Program-made: the position numbers and the translations under genes
Assembly (NCBI RefSeq): GCF_028453695.1
Contig: NC_135775.1
Span: 27,810,545 to 27,874,544, forward strand
Length of the DNA: 64,000 nt
Direction: 5' to 3'
Origin: Augochlora pura
Taxonomy: Eukaryota > Arthropoda > Insecta > Hymenoptera > Halictidae
Shown here: positions 1 to 12,586 of the stretch, one piece after another
Layout: the number at the start of each line of letters is the position of its first letter
Position numbering within the stretch: position 1 is the first letter of the stretch
The notes under the pieces: model-generated
The model's input: the letters and a program-made list of their open reading frames with translations, nothing else
Told to the model about the DNA's origin: nothing
The model's database searches: none

Positions 1-340
1 TATTTTTTCGGATTATTTAATCTATACAAGTCAAAGTTTGACTCTCGAAAATTTGTTGAACGTTCTCGCCGACCAGCAATCATTGTCTACGTTACAGAAA
101 ATTCTGGATTGAAGCTAGCCATCGTTCGTGTGACAAAGATATGAAATGCCGGTCAGAAATGACTGCGTTAACCAGGCTCGAAGAAATAATAAAACCAGAG
201 GACCGGCGCGACGGTGGTTTGCCCGTCACGCAACAGTCAACAGGCGCGGAATTATTTTGTTTCATTTTACTTTACGGCTCCATTTGTTTATTGGCCTAGC
301 CGGGTCCGCGTCGATATTTACGCGCGCAGAGTGCGCTCGT

Positions 341-397
341 AGGAGAGAGAAGGAGAGCGATCGAGAGAGCGAGCGAGAGAGAGAGAGAGAGGAGAGG
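341..397 (+). repeat. GA-rich microsatellite
   Basis: Imperfect GA repeat with C interruptions; the purest part is 375-392. Confidence 0.85.
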
Positions 398-682
398 GTT
401 GCATGGGCGGGGAATCGTGCTAGGACAGCCGTGTCGTCGGATCACTTTGAGGATATTTGTCGGATCGTTGGCCAGACAGCCGGGGCCGTCGTGCCGTTGA
501 TTAGCGGTCGAATCAGTCGTAATTGTCTGTAACCGAAACAGAATTATCGATCGATTCCCTTCGGCTCCCCGGCCGTTCGCTCCGGTTTCTGCAAGTCGCG
601 CGAGCCTGCGGTGCGAATTGATAAAAAAGTCATCGCGCCACCCCGCAATTGCAACACCGCGTGTCCTGTAATTACGTTTTTT

Positions 683-707
683 CCCCCACCCCCCACCCCC
701 CACACCC
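683..707 (-). repeat. G-quadruplex-prone C-run array
   Basis: Four C runs (683-687, 689-694, 696-701, 705-707) separated by one to three bases give a classic G-quadruplex pattern on the minus strand. Confidence 0.6.
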
Positions 708-1335
708 TCGCGGCACCGGACGCGTCGCCGGTGGAAAACAAGCGACGCGGCTCTCGGTTTTGTGACTCTGGTCCCGATCGAGCGGGCGGTGTCTTTCGGG
801 CGGTTTTCAGACCGCAATTCCACCCCCGGAACGCGGTATTTTTCGAGGGGGAGGCAAGCTCGCTGCACCAGTTCGTGAATAAGTCTCTGCTGTCTTTCGC
901 CTAGTCGCTGGTTTATCAATTCAATCGAGGAAAAAAATTATTTACAGTGGTAATCGTTAAAGAAGAACGAACCTATAATTGTAGTAAAATACTTTGACCG
1001 AAATCGATGTAGTCGTTGTCGAAGGATTCGGAGGGTTTTAAAAGAAATGGAGAACTCGAGCAACATCTTTGTTCGGGAAAAGACGCAGCCGTCGAAGGCG
1101 TCGGAAAAATCCGTAATTAAACAAGCGGAACAATAGTTCGTCCCCGAGCGGAACAAATCCTGCAACTATGCAGCCCGCGTCCGGCAAAAAAGGCGACAGT
1201 AGATCCAGCGGCGTGGCTCGCGTTCCATTCAGCCGGGCTTATTAAATTCCAGAAACTTAAACACCACCTGTTGAAGGTGTTTCAGTCGCCCGGTCGCCCG
1301 GTGACGAAAAAGTCAACCTAACGGCGATGGTGGCC

Positions 1336-1421
1336 GGAGAGAGCGAGAGAGCGAGAGAGAAAGTGGGACGCAGAGAGAACGATGGAGGAGAGAGAAGGAG
1401 AAAGAGAGAGAGAGAGAGGGG
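1336..1421 (+). repeat. GA-rich microsatellite
   Basis: Imperfect GA/GAGC repeat, purest at 1403-1418. Confidence 0.85.
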
Positions 1422-1697
1422 TAGGCGCGCCCCTATGAAATATTTTTCAAACAAGGTCCCGGGCAGAATTTTCCAGCGAAAGTTTTCGACGATTTGGCCG
1501 GTGGCCAGCCACTTCTGGAACGGCGGTCCGGTGGTCGCGCGAAAAATGCTCGACCGATTCGCCTCTTCCCGGCAGATTAGTCCGGCCGGCCATCATCGAG
1601 ATCGCCGTTTCAATCGTCGTTCCGATTCACCGGCTCGTAAAACAATGCCCCGCTGATTACTCGATATAACTTTCCTGGATAGAGGCTCGTGGGCGCG

Positions 1698-1785
1698 GGA
1701 GAAGAGCGGAGGAGAGCCGGCGAGAGAGGAGAGGAGAGGCGAGCGAGAGAAAGAGAGAGCGAGAGAGAGAGAGAGAGAGAGAGGG
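1698..1785 (+). repeat. GA-rich microsatellite
   Basis: Purine-rich tract ending in an unbroken GA run at about 1760-1783. Confidence 0.85.
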
Positions 1786-4260
1786 GACCGGTTCAAGCGA
1801 GACGCGCGGATGCAGTTGCAACGGACCGGCGGTGCATCCGGACCAGGCGTTCGCGATTCATACGCAATGGAATTACCGGTTTACGCGGCCGTTCCCGTTC
1901 TACGTGAATGCCGATAGCTAGCTACGGCCCGTGACTACCAATTAGGGCCTTCCACCACCCCCGCCGGCCTGATATCCTTTCGTCGATATCAATGGATCCT
2001 TGCAAATGAAATTTCCTGAGCCGCCCGACCAGATCGATATGTCTCGGACCGCTGTCCCGGCTTTTTGTTCTGCCGAGTAACAGGTTTTCCGAAACAGAGA
2101 CCGTACAAGCTTTGTTCGCCGCGCATCGTGATTAGCTTTTCGGCTATCGAGTTCCTTCGAATCGTGCAACTGTTTCGCGGAGCCAATCCATTAATATTCT
2201 TATACACAATTTCGACGAAGTCTACGAGAAATACCAAATGCGTGATCAAATGTTTCTTTTTTATAGAGGACGAAATATTTTTATAGAAAAATCAGTGAAA
2301 CGCGAGAAGACCTTTCGATCTTTTTAAGAAGCCAATTAAAAGCTGCGGAAAAGTTTCTTACCCGTTAGGCGTCCGAACGTTTCCAAGAAACAAGAGACGA
2401 ATAGAAATATCCCATATCTTTTCTCTGGGGCGAGCTCGTTCTCGACGCAACGAAACCGAAAGTGGAACAGCAGACACTGGAACCGCATAGTTCGCGAGAC
2501 CGTAGACAGCTGACTGGGAAACCGCGACGTGGACATCAAGAACCGGGGCAGCGAGTCACGTAGCGATAACGCTGAGCGAAACTCGGTCTGCGATCTCTCG
2601 AAACAGCCCTTCCCGCTCCTGCCTGCAAATCAGAGCGAAATCATTAAGCGGCCAAATATGTTTCCATCAGACCTCTGATTCGTATAGTCGGAGCACCAAA
2701 GGAATTTTCATTTTCAAAGAACCGTTTCTGGTACGGTGATACAAATTTCGATTTTCCACAAAATAGGACATTTAACCCATCAAACTCTGCTTGATTCTGA
2801 ATCCCTTAAGCTCGGGAGAACCAAGTCTCCTGCGCGAACACGTGGAGAACAAAGACGTTGCAACGTTTGTGAAACAGAAAACGAAGGAATCCTCGCTGCT
2901 ACGTTCCCGATTCCGCAGGAAAATCGAATTTCGCTTAAAGACCCGTCTACTCATCCGCCGGCTCCATTATTCAAACGCAGCGCGCTCTCTGAAGCGTCTA
3001 CGCGCTGACAATCCCTCGCCGATCGCAGTCAAAGACACAGAAGCTCGCGCTGACATCGGGATCGCAGAGCTCCCAAGGATCCTCTCTCCCTTGAATAATG
3101 CATTCCCCACGGGAAAACATTTTTTTCTTTCCTCGCAAACGAGCCAGATCGAGGAGGAGCGAGACGACACACGTCGGGGAACCGGCGGGAGAGAAGAAAG
3201 CCGAAGACTTCCGCGATCCTGCACTCGGACAGCACTCCACAGCGGACCCGGAGTGGTGGCCCCGGCCTTACGGCATTGTTGCGAATCGTTCACCTGATTT
3301 AACGCGGACACTGCCACAACGGGGGGAGTGATACCTGACAGATGTTTGGGGATTTCGAGTGCTTTCGGTTCCGCAACGGCGACCCGCGACTTTGAAGTAG
3401 CCGTCTCGTCTCGATCATTCCGGCGGCTGTCGGATCCCCCCGATCGAGCACGGAACGCTGTCAACTCTCTTCGAAAACAACCTGAACGCGCGTTCTTCTT
3501 CGTTTCCTACAGAATTACTTAACTACTTAACTATGAATTCTTATACAATTTATTTGTATAATAAGGAATCGTTTAAACAGCGGAACGATTTTCTTCCTTA
3601 TTCCGGTTACGAGAAAATAATCGAGGAAAATCCTCGAACTAGTAAATTCAACATTTACGATACGATTACAGGGACCGTGGGATTTCGATTTCATTTTTAT
3701 CCCTAGTTCCGTTGCGTTCCGCGCATCAAGGGTCCCCCAATTAGCAAGCTAAATCCTCCTTCGATTCGCATGAGCGTTTCTTTTTGCACCGTTAATCAAG
3801 CGGGCGCGTCCAAGCGGGGCCATAAATAACGCAAAACGCAGGAATAAATCACGCAACAAGAGAGACCGAGGCCGCCGGTTCATTTCATCGCGAGTCTCTC
3901 GAGCGAGGCTTTCAACCCCCCGTGCATCTTCAGAACGGCTCGCGCCCCTCCAGCCTCGCGTGTACACATACGTACGCGTAGTACACAGGTCCAGGCGGAG
4001 CCGCACACACACACGGTCGCTCTTGGTTCACCCTCTAAACGACAGATGGCTCAGGTTGGTCAAACCTTGGAGGGTTCGGCTCGAAAGGCTAGATCCTAGC
4101 CCCGAGGAGCTACGACTCCGAGCGACGGTTCCACTCCGTACCTGGAAAATCCTCCAAGAACTCTCTGGCTTTCGGATCACCGTTTCTGGCGCACCTGATC
4201 GCTCGTAATTTCGCCCCCTCGATCCGATTTCTGTTCCCGGGGAGAAGATAATCCTCGCCA

Positions 4261-4273
4261 GGGGGGGGGGGGG
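4261..4273 (+). repeat. Poly-G run (13)
   Basis: Uninterrupted G homopolymer. Confidence 0.9.
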
Positions 4274-5694
4274 ATTTGTTTGTCGAGGCGATCGGTTTCG
4301 CTTCGACGCGCGTTTTTGTTCCCGGCTCGCCCTCCGGCGCGCAGCGGCGCGAATCCTCCCCCCGAAAGGGAGGAACACTTTGTCGGGGAGCACTTTGATA
4401 AAGAGTCGATGAAAGGGTTGCTTTAGCAGCGAGCTGGATGGCCCGCGAACGGTGTCTCAGACGATTTTAATGAATGGGAGACGTCACCGGGACAATCGCA
4501 GGACGACGGGTAATTAAGCGGGTAATTGTTCGCCCCGGCGCCGTCCTCGAAAATGTTTGCCGAGGGCGGATTGTTTGGTCTCTGAGGTTTCTCTCTGTTC
4601 GGCTGCGTATCAACCGCCTCTGCGCAGCAGCGTTTCATCGTCGCGGCGAACAAAGCGAATAAAAATATCGCAGCAATAAACCTTTAATTTTTCTAAATTT
4701 TTCGAACCAAAAAGTGTACGATATATTTATTCGTTTAGACTTTGGATATGGAGAGGAAACGGCAGAGATATAGATTCAAGCAGCCAGATTTGCAAATCAA
4801 CTTTGAGACAGCGGAAGATGTTCGCGCTCTGTTAGTCTGCAACGGCTGAAAATAGTTTCCCAACGATTGTTTAATGATTATCGAAGACAGGGAAAGCATC
4901 GGGTATGCTTCGCCGGATTCCCCAGGCCGCTAATCCCGCGCAAGTGTTAATTCCATTTTAACGCTCGTCTCCCCGTGCGGATCGAAACTAACCCTCTAAG
5001 ATCGTTGCATATTTCATGGCGATTCGCAGCCTCCGTGGAAGCTCCGAGTCCGTAGACTTGCTCGATTTATAATTGAGCGCCAGCCGACTAATATCGATCG
5101 GCTGTTGCAGCTTAGGCGATCGCGATCCTCTTTCGCGAACCATCCATTTTATTCGAAACCGAACGGGAACAGAAGCCCGTGAAAAGAAGGGGGATTCTTA
5201 AACGTCTGCGAGCACTTCATGGTCCTGTTAATAAATACCACCCTTTCACGAAATCCAATTCCTCGAGCATCGACGCTCGCCGAGGAGCCGAAACGGGGGC
5301 GCAAACATTCGGTCCACGGATTCTTGCCTCCGCACAACATCCTAATCTCTCGGCAAACCTATCTGTCCCCCCCTCCCTTCCACCCCGTGCACGCTTCAAA
5401 GAGAGACGCGGGTAAAAAAAATATTGATCGTCGAGAAAGGATGACAAAAATCGTCGAAAGGATTACCGAAAGTGGAAAGCGACGAGTGAAAAGAGGACAC
5501 CCGTGCCTTCCTCCCCGGTTCGGTGAAGAGGAGCGGCAAACATTTGCCGAGTCTCTATCTTGCGGCACGAAAAACTTGTACGGTTTTTTTCTTGCCGGCA
5601 GCATGGGGTGGTGCTTCATGGTGCCCCGCAGATAAACGTTTGTGTGTGCAAACATAACCAGAGAGGGGTCGCGCGTCTCCAATAGAACGACACG

Positions 5695-5728
5695 GGAGAG
5701 AGAGAGGGAGAGAGAGAGAGGGAGAGAG
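5695..5728 (+). repeat. GA microsatellite
   Basis: GA repeat with GGGAG interruptions. Confidence 0.9.
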
Positions 5729-6840
5729 GTGGATAAAGAAGAGAAAAAAAATATTATTCCCATGACATACCTAGACGCGGTCTTTGTGCTTTTTGACGTG
5801 TTAATCGTATAGGTCGCGCAGACCGGGGATGAATCGTCCTGTATATCGGGGGATGAATTATCCGGCCGGGCAAAAAGAAGAGGAGCAGATGCGTGGCAGA
5901 GGCCACGCACTCGTGGGCACTCGATTGAAAATTTTTCGGAACGTTTCACCGCGTAACGACTCCGGCGCTCGTTCGAACGCCGCTGGAAACGCGCTGACAA
6001 TCGCCCGATTCGGTCTTGGAACGAATCTCATTTTTGCGGTGGGCTACACTGATCGTTGAGCCTCGATCATCGCGTAGAATCAAGCTTTTGCGGCTGACCG
6101 ATAGAGTCAATAATTACGAGACCGATGATTTTTTCTTTCAAAATTTTAAAAAAGTTTCGACTGATCTATTAACTACTCTATATCTAATCTATTAACTTTC
6201 CACTATAATATTGGTAACACAGACATAGAGATTCGTTTCCTTCACTCGATATTAGGATTAGAAATCGACCGAATAAAATATGGAAAATACAATCTGCACG
6301 GCGTGCAGTGAATTTTCCTCGCGACGCGATACAATGCGAATAAAGATACCTTTAGCGTCGGGATCGAAGCGACGCAAATTTAAATGCTCGTTTTGCGCAA
6401 TAAAAAGTTTGATTCGACCGCAGGGGTATCGCGCGGAATGTTCGCTTTGACGACCGAGGTGCTTGGATCCTTTTGGCCGACCATGTTGGACCATGATCTC
6501 GAGTCTTTTTTTCATAGATAGGCATTCCTCGTCATCTTTTTTAAATTCTTTTCGCAACTGAATCCACAACCGCTAATCCGTATCTCATTAGTGTCTCGCG
6601 CTCGGCGCATCGTTTCAGGGATGCATTTTACGATTCTAATGATGGCCGGCTTGTTTGATTGAAGCGCAGCTACTCTAATAAAATAAATCATGCGTGGTGG
6701 AGAGGGACGGTCGCCGCTGCGAACAGTGCTGTTGGTTCAAATTAATCCCATTGTGCCTGGATTTGGTCGGTGCGCCAATTAAACGGATTATTATCGTCGC
6801 TGCCGTCATTACTTTTTGCGAAAAGCAGCTCCAGCCGCGC

Positions 6841-6861
6841 GCACACACACACACACACACC
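6841..6861 (+). repeat. CA microsatellite
   Basis: About ten CA units. Confidence 0.9.
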
Positions 6862-7643
6862 CTGTTCGATCGCGAATTTTTATCGCTTCTCCCCCGCTCC
6901 GAATCGACCTATCGCTCCGGCGCGCCGCCCTCCTTCATTCTCGATGATCGCGATCTCGCTCTCTTTTTCCCCGGTGTCTTTCGAGCAGCGATTGCCTCGG
7001 CCGGGCTCGTTTCGCCGGATCAATGTAATTAATTAATATTTCCCACGGCATTCGATTAATTCTATCACTCGTGTTTCGTTCCTCCTTCCGCGACCCATTT
7101 TTCTAGTTAACGCGCCCGAGAGAAACGATCGCCGACCATTCTTCTGGATTATAGTCGAAAGATCGAACCACCGTGTAATTAATGGTCCACTCGCGGATAT
7201 ATTAATTTATAAATTATGGTGAGAATGCGCGAAAATCGGAGGATTCTATTTGAAATATTTCAAGTCCGGTTCCGCTAATTACCCGACTTTTTACCGGACT
7301 TTTGTCGAATAAATTCAGTCGACAAAGAGTGTCGGCGGTTCTAAATGTTCCGATAAAGGAACGCGGCTGGATATATCGACGCCGGCGCGGGCTCTAATTT
7401 TAATTCGAACAGTCGCGCGACGTCAAAAATCTTCCCCACGGCTCTAAATCACAAGGCAACGACGCAAACCGTCGTACAACCGCTGTTCACGCTTCCGGCG
7501 AACATTAGAAGCCACCCCATAACGAAATGACCGTCGAAGACAATGTAATTCGGGACGCCTCATCAAGCTCGGATGAAACAGACTCGGATTCCCCTGTACT
7601 ATTACCTCATTAATGGCCCTTTCCTTCTATCGCCTTCGCCGAT

Positions 7644-7664
7644 GCCGACGCCGACGCCGACGCC
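7644..7664 (+). repeat. GCCGAC hexamer repeat
   Basis: Three and a half tandem copies. Confidence 0.85.
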
Positions 7665-9490
7665 ACGGTAACCCTTCGGCCACTCTTCTCTTCTCGGCTC
7701 CCTTAAGTCCCGCAGCTAAGTCCTAAGTAAGGTCACCGAGCAATTTCCGGTAGCCATCTTGGGCGAGGAGGCCGGTGGGCGACTACGCCCGGTAAACGCG
7801 TCGCTCGAATTCGTAGCACATGATCACACCCCAGGGCGATTCCCGAGACTTCTGAAAACGAGGAGGGGGGTCTTCTCTAGCCGAATTGGATGCGAATCGG
7901 TCGCCGTTCGCATTAACCCAGAGCACTAAACAGAGAAATGCTATTTCGCGGAGCGAAAAATCATTCGATCGCCTCTCGTCTATCTCAAATGCAAAGGCAA
8001 CGAAGAAAATTATCGGGGACGAAGAAAATTATTTCCAGAAAATATTGTAACCTATCCAAGTACCACGAAAATTCATGCCTAACAATTATTAGGCGACGCT
8101 TACAACCACGACGCTGTCTTTCAGGGGTATCTCCCCGTTCAATTAATTAAATTCTATCGATCATTCGCCGGAGATTAACAACCCTAAAAGAACACACCTG
8201 CGGAGCAGTTCGCGCGAACCCTATTCCCCAAGGGACGATAAGTTGGCGGCTCGATCGACGCGATCCAAGATCCGAGCTTGAGGCTGTCCAATCGTGGCGC
8301 GCGTCAAACTGAAATTGTTCAATTACGATTTGTCACGTAGCGTCGATTTTCCACACGCATCGTTCTTCTGTTGCCTTTCCACCCCACGCGGCCGCCCCGT
8401 ATGGGGTCCGTAACAATACAATACTACGTAAGGGGCTGCAAGTAATAATGGCCTCCGGGCATCGATCATGCGACGTGCCCGGTGCTACGAGCGGATCTCA
8501 AAAACACACGGTTTCCTCGGGATTGACCCGCCGAGGTTTCCGTCAGGAAAATTCCTGCTCTCTCATAAGCCCGATATACACCCACCCACGTCTTCCGTCC
8601 TTCTCCATTTTGTTTCGCAACGATTTCAATAATTTATTCGATAGCGTCGGTTATTTTCGTTGCATCGCTCCACGTATTCGACATTTCATCGTAAAAGTTC
8701 AATTTCCCACGTCTCGCCACGTTGGAATTAGGTGGAAATATCTGTGCGACTTAAAAAGAAATGTAATCGAGGAAACCAACCCCCGAAATTCGGTAAAGTA
8801 TTGAAAAACGAGACGCAGAAAATTCTGCGGTGCGAATAAATGGGCAGCCGACTGGCGATCGAGTGGAAAAACAATGGAAAAATGTGTGTACCCTGGGACC
8901 AAAATTGTGAGGCCCAGAATTAGCTGGAAAATGGATTAAACCGCTTAATGGGCGGCGGGAATGCAATCACCGATTCTTTCGCAGGGTCTAAAATCTTGCT
9001 GGCCGGCCAATTTAGCCGATAGTTTGGTCGTCGCGTCGGGTCGCGTCGTCGCGCGCGCTCTCTATTCCGGGGCTAATTACAAACCGTGTTCCCCGATTAG
9101 CCAAAAATGTTCCCGCCGACGCGGGCGCGACGCGCCGGGATAGGGCCGCGTTGTTGCCTCCATTTCAGCCGGGGCCGGCCATTACGACGGCAGGAAAAAG
9201 CGCGAGTAGGCGGAGGTACGACGGCGATTGATTAAATAACAAGGTAAAAGCCGCTATTACTATTCCCCGCGTCGCGCTGAAACACCGCCCTTTGATACCC
9301 ATTATCACCGTCTGGTTACCTGCCATTAATACCCGATATCGATGCCTATTAGCCAACGCACCTAATAACCTACAACCAGGACTATAATGCTCTCAGCGCG
9401 CGAGGCGGTTCAGATTCCAGTGTAGCCGTGCCACATTCTCGGACCAAATGCCAGGCTCGCTTCCCAATAAACGTATCCCGACCACCCTCT

Positions 9491-9526
9491 CCTCCGTCCT
9501 CCTCCGTCCTCCTCCGTCCTCCTCCG
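9491..9526 (+). repeat. CCTCCGTCCT tandem repeat
   Basis: Three perfect 10-bp copies and a partial fourth. Confidence 0.92.
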
Positions 9527-9834
9527 CCACCTTCCGCGCGCCCCTTCTATCCGACATGGACCGGGCTAGAACCCCCCCGCGCCCCCGCCACCTCGCCGAT
9601 CACCCCTCTGTCGTCCTTAATTCGAGTCAAGATTACAAATTGATTCCGTAGCAGTCTGTGTATGAATCAGGCGTCACGTGTTCGGGACGCACCCCTCTCG
9701 AACGGCAGCGCGAACGCCAGCGCGAACGGGAACGCGACGCGGACGCGAACGCGCTCCCCGGGCTCGTGCAACCCCGCGCCAGCACGCGCCTCGCCTACAC
9801 CTACACTAAATCTAAACCCGCCAGTGTACACGAA

Positions 9835-9861
9835 GGGGGGGGGGGGGGGGGGGGGGGGGGG
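9835..9861 (+). repeat. Poly-G run (27)
   Basis: Twenty-seven consecutive G, followed after CACC by another G5. It is strongly G-quadruplex-prone and its assembled length may be unreliable. Confidence 0.9.
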
Positions 9862-11682
9862 CACCGGGGGACGGGGATGCTGTGTACCTACTACCCCGTT
9901 TCACACCCATATGTACAGCTTCGATCCAGACGCCGGGTCCATCCGTTCCTTCGGACATTTCCTTCTCTCTTCTCTCTTCTTTGCCGGCGGGATCGTGTCA
10001 CGCGATGGCGAGCTGCCCGACGACGACGACGACAACCCTCGTCCCCCCAAGGTCCAGGCTCTCGAGATTTTTTCGAATTTCATTTCTCTGTTTTCTACAG
10101 GAAATAATATTTCAAAGAACATGCACGCATTGAATATTGAACTATGCTATGGTTACTAATGCCTCGTTCCTTCGAGACCCGTTGACATTAATTTTTAATA
10201 TCTGCAGCGTGGGATTAATAAGAATGGAATGAGAACGGTTTATTAAATCGAGTAAAAGTGTTCGTTGCGAGTTATTTTTGTGACAGCAGCTCCGACTATA
10301 AGGAACCTTATCGAGGAGCAGGCTGCATCGCGAATGATCGGGCGACGACAGAACAGAGAAGAGATTCCCGAGGGTGTGACGAGGGTGGGTGGGCGTCGTG
10401 GGTGTGTGTGTGTATGAAAGGGCGAGCAAGGGTACACCGGTTCCCTTTATCGGCCGACAAACTTGCCGGTGGAAGCTTGTTCCTCCGACGAGAGAGGGAT
10501 CCCCGCGAAAGAGACGAGGCGCGAGGCGGCGAAACAAAAGGGGGCGTAGGCAGCCGTAGGAGAGAGAGACGAGGGGGGGTTGGGTGGCACACACAGGTGG
10601 GAGCAGAAAACGATCGGGGCAACGAGAACGGAAACAAAAGCGACGCGGGGCGATACGCAGTATGGCGACGCTTCCGGCTCGCTCACCGCACACAATGCAC
10701 GCTCCCGTGTTAACTTCTGTGCCCCGTGCTTGCTCGCCCACCTCGCGCCCCTCGCTCTGCTCCGCGTCAACCCTTTTCGTGCATCGTTCCCCGGCCGCCG
10801 ACGTCGGCGACACACGGAGACCACCCTCGCGTTCTATCCACCTACCGAAACTCCGACGGAGTCGCGCCTTCCTGGATACTTGACCGGCTGATCGCGCCGG
10901 GAACCTTTAATCGCACCCCGGCTCCCGAAGAGCAACAAGTTTCGGGCTGGTCAGACTTCTGCTGCACCCGTTGCAGGTTCCTGCTTCACAAATTACTTCG
11001 AGCAACGATTCCGTTTCCTTCTCTTGCCTCAAAATGATTCCAAACACCTACAATTTCAACCCTTCGCGGGTGATGATATTTTAGAGCGCGAAGAATATAT
11101 TCCTCAGAGAATTGGATCCTGTATGATCCCCTAGCGTCTTATAAATTCGAATAAATAGTATATTTAATGGATCATAATCAGGTCATTTTTTAAACCGTCC
11201 GCGAACATCTGCGATGAAATGCTCGGAGAAAATATGAATACCTGTAAATCGAGTGCGTCGACTGCAAAAGCATTTGTGGAAAAGGAGGCCCTGTTTCACG
11301 GCGAGAGGTTTAACGGCGTGCGCGAGTTACGGCGGCAGGAGTCCTCGAAAGCAACAGCCTGCCGTTGCGAAGAGGAAGTTAATAACTGGCAAAACCGCGT
11401 GGAGCGTCGAAGAACAGACGCGCGGCCCCCAGTGGCCGAGCTTTCAGACGCGGGGAAAAAAGTCCAGCGTGCAGCAGGGGCCTCGGCTCAAAGTACCATT
11501 TAAACTAAACTTCGTCGACGACAGTCGTAATCCAGCCTTTTACTCGAACCACGTCTCGCCCCGGTGTCCCCTTTGTGTAATTTTACGCAACGCAAAGTTA
11601 ATCCAACTTCCGTGTTTCCGTCTAACGAGTGACGGACACTTCAGCTCTCGTACGATCGACGCACTCGGAATTGAAAACGACC

Positions 11683-11741
11683 TTCGACGTAGTCAAACGA
11701 CTTGCGACGTAGTCAAACAAGTTTCGACGTGACCGAACGTC
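11683..11741 (+). repeat. 20-nt direct repeat, three copies, with adjacent bZIP-like site
   Basis: Copies start at 11683, 11702 and 11722 and share a TTCGACGTAGTCAAAC-type core, the third being diverged. TGACGTCG, close to a CREB/ATF site, follows at 11752-11759. Confidence 0.75.
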
Positions 11742-11831
11742 GACGACGGCTTGACGTCGCGTGACGACGAGTCGCCGGAGCGTGTCATCTTCTTGCTCGA
11801 CGTTTACAATCTTTCGTGTCTTTCTTCCGCT

Positions 11832-11833
<2 letters not shown>

Positions 11834-11869
<36 letters not shown>
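11834..11869 (+). repeat. TC microsatellite
   Basis: Eighteen uninterrupted TC units. Confidence 0.95.
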
Positions 11870-11876
<7 letters not shown>

Positions 11877-12165
11877 CCCTTTCTCTCTCTATCTCTTTGT
11901 TCCTGTTTCCATACTCGCCTAACCGTGGCGTCGTCGTTCATGCATACACGAGTCCATTGTCTTTGTCCAGGGCCAGGCACTAGGCTTTATTAAAAAACTG
12001 CCTTTTGCTGGGCACTGGCGAGGAAACGGAAGCTCCGACGTGCTCCGGGACGTTTTAAGAAATTAGTCCTCTGCACCGGCTCGTTACGCGAAACGCCGCC
12101 ACCCCCGTTGTCTTCGCCCCGCGCCTGCCACCTCTCGCTAATTAATTGCGCTTCCTGTTGCGGCC

Positions 12166-12193
12166 CGTCGCGTCGCGTCGCGTCGCGTCGTCG
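12166..12193 (+). repeat. CGTCG pentamer repeat
   Basis: Five perfect copies plus a partial. A related patch is at 12554-12586. Confidence 0.9.
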
Positions 12194-12553
12194 CGCCTCG
12201 ATTTTGAACTCGAACGGATCCTCCGAAAATTTCGCGAAACGTTGGAGTAACAATGATGCAAGCGCTGGATCGATTAAAAATATCTCTTGAAAAAGCAGAA
12301 GCAACTCGAGTCTATAAAGTATGATTGAATTTAAAATTTAAAATCTGTCCAGGTCGCTATAATTTTTAGAAACGATTGAGGAGCTTCGAGGAGCAACAAC
12401 GACCAAATGGTATTATCCGCCGAGGGATCCTCTTGCACTTAGGAGCGCGCAGGTGAATACGTTAGGGCGTTATTGCATTAGCTCCAATCGGCGGGACTAA
12501 ATTGATACCAGGAACTAATTTTTATGGAAAAAGAACGTCCTCGGCAGGCTCTC

Positions 12554-12586
12554 CGTCGCGCGTCGCGTCGCGTAGCGTCGCGTCGG
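12554..12586 (+). repeat. CGTCG-type imperfect repeat
   Basis: GTCGC units with one TAGC interruption. Confidence 0.8.

Larger units (their letters stand above)
1..3530. other. Gene-free region
   Basis: No coding exon can be supported. It holds GA tracts near 341-397, 1336-1421 and 1698-1785 and a C-rich G-quadruplex motif at 683-707. A 168-codon + strand frame at 2791-3297 and an overlapping 165-codon minus frame have no recognisable domain and are expected lengths for this base composition. Confidence 0.6.
3531..6600. other. Gene-free region
   Basis: AT-rich blocks (3520-3700, 4670-4760, 6120-6300) alternate with GC-rich blocks. It contains a 13-base G run at 4261-4273 and a GA tract at 5695-5728. 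The 213-codon minus frame at 5359-6000 runs through the GA tract and has no recognisable domain. No gene is supported. Confidence 0.55.
6601..9400. other. Gene-free region with homeodomain-type motif clusters
   Basis: Two stretches are dense in TAAT cores. At 7020-7230 there are TAATTAATTAAT, GATTAATT, GTAATTAATG and ATTAATTTATAAATTATG. At 9210-9370 there are GATTGATTAAAT (close to an Exd/Hox composite), CCATTAATACC and others, in otherwise GC-balanced DNA. Such islands often mark insect enhancers, but no conservation data are available here. A CA repeat and a GCCGAC repeat are also present. Confidence 0.4.
9401..11100. other. Repeat-dense gene-free region
   Basis: A chain of low-complexity sequences: the CCTCCGTCCT repeat, a degenerate GCGAACG-type repeat (9699-9755), a 27-base G run, CGA and TG runs. 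An ATG-initiated frame at 9662-10159 (165 codons) crosses several of these and reads as Asn/Ser/Ala, Arg/Thr, poly-Gly and poly-Asp stretches. Its composition follows the repeats, so it is not called as a gene. Confidence 0.55.

Noticed and set aside
2791..3297. 168-codon plus-strand frame
   Set aside because: An antisense frame of equal length overlaps it and neither has a known domain.
9662..10159. ATG-initiated 165-codon frame resembling a low-complexity N-terminus of a transcription factor
   Set aside because: Each low-complexity stretch matches an underlying DNA repeat, including the G27 run, and no good donor leads toward the Runx exons.
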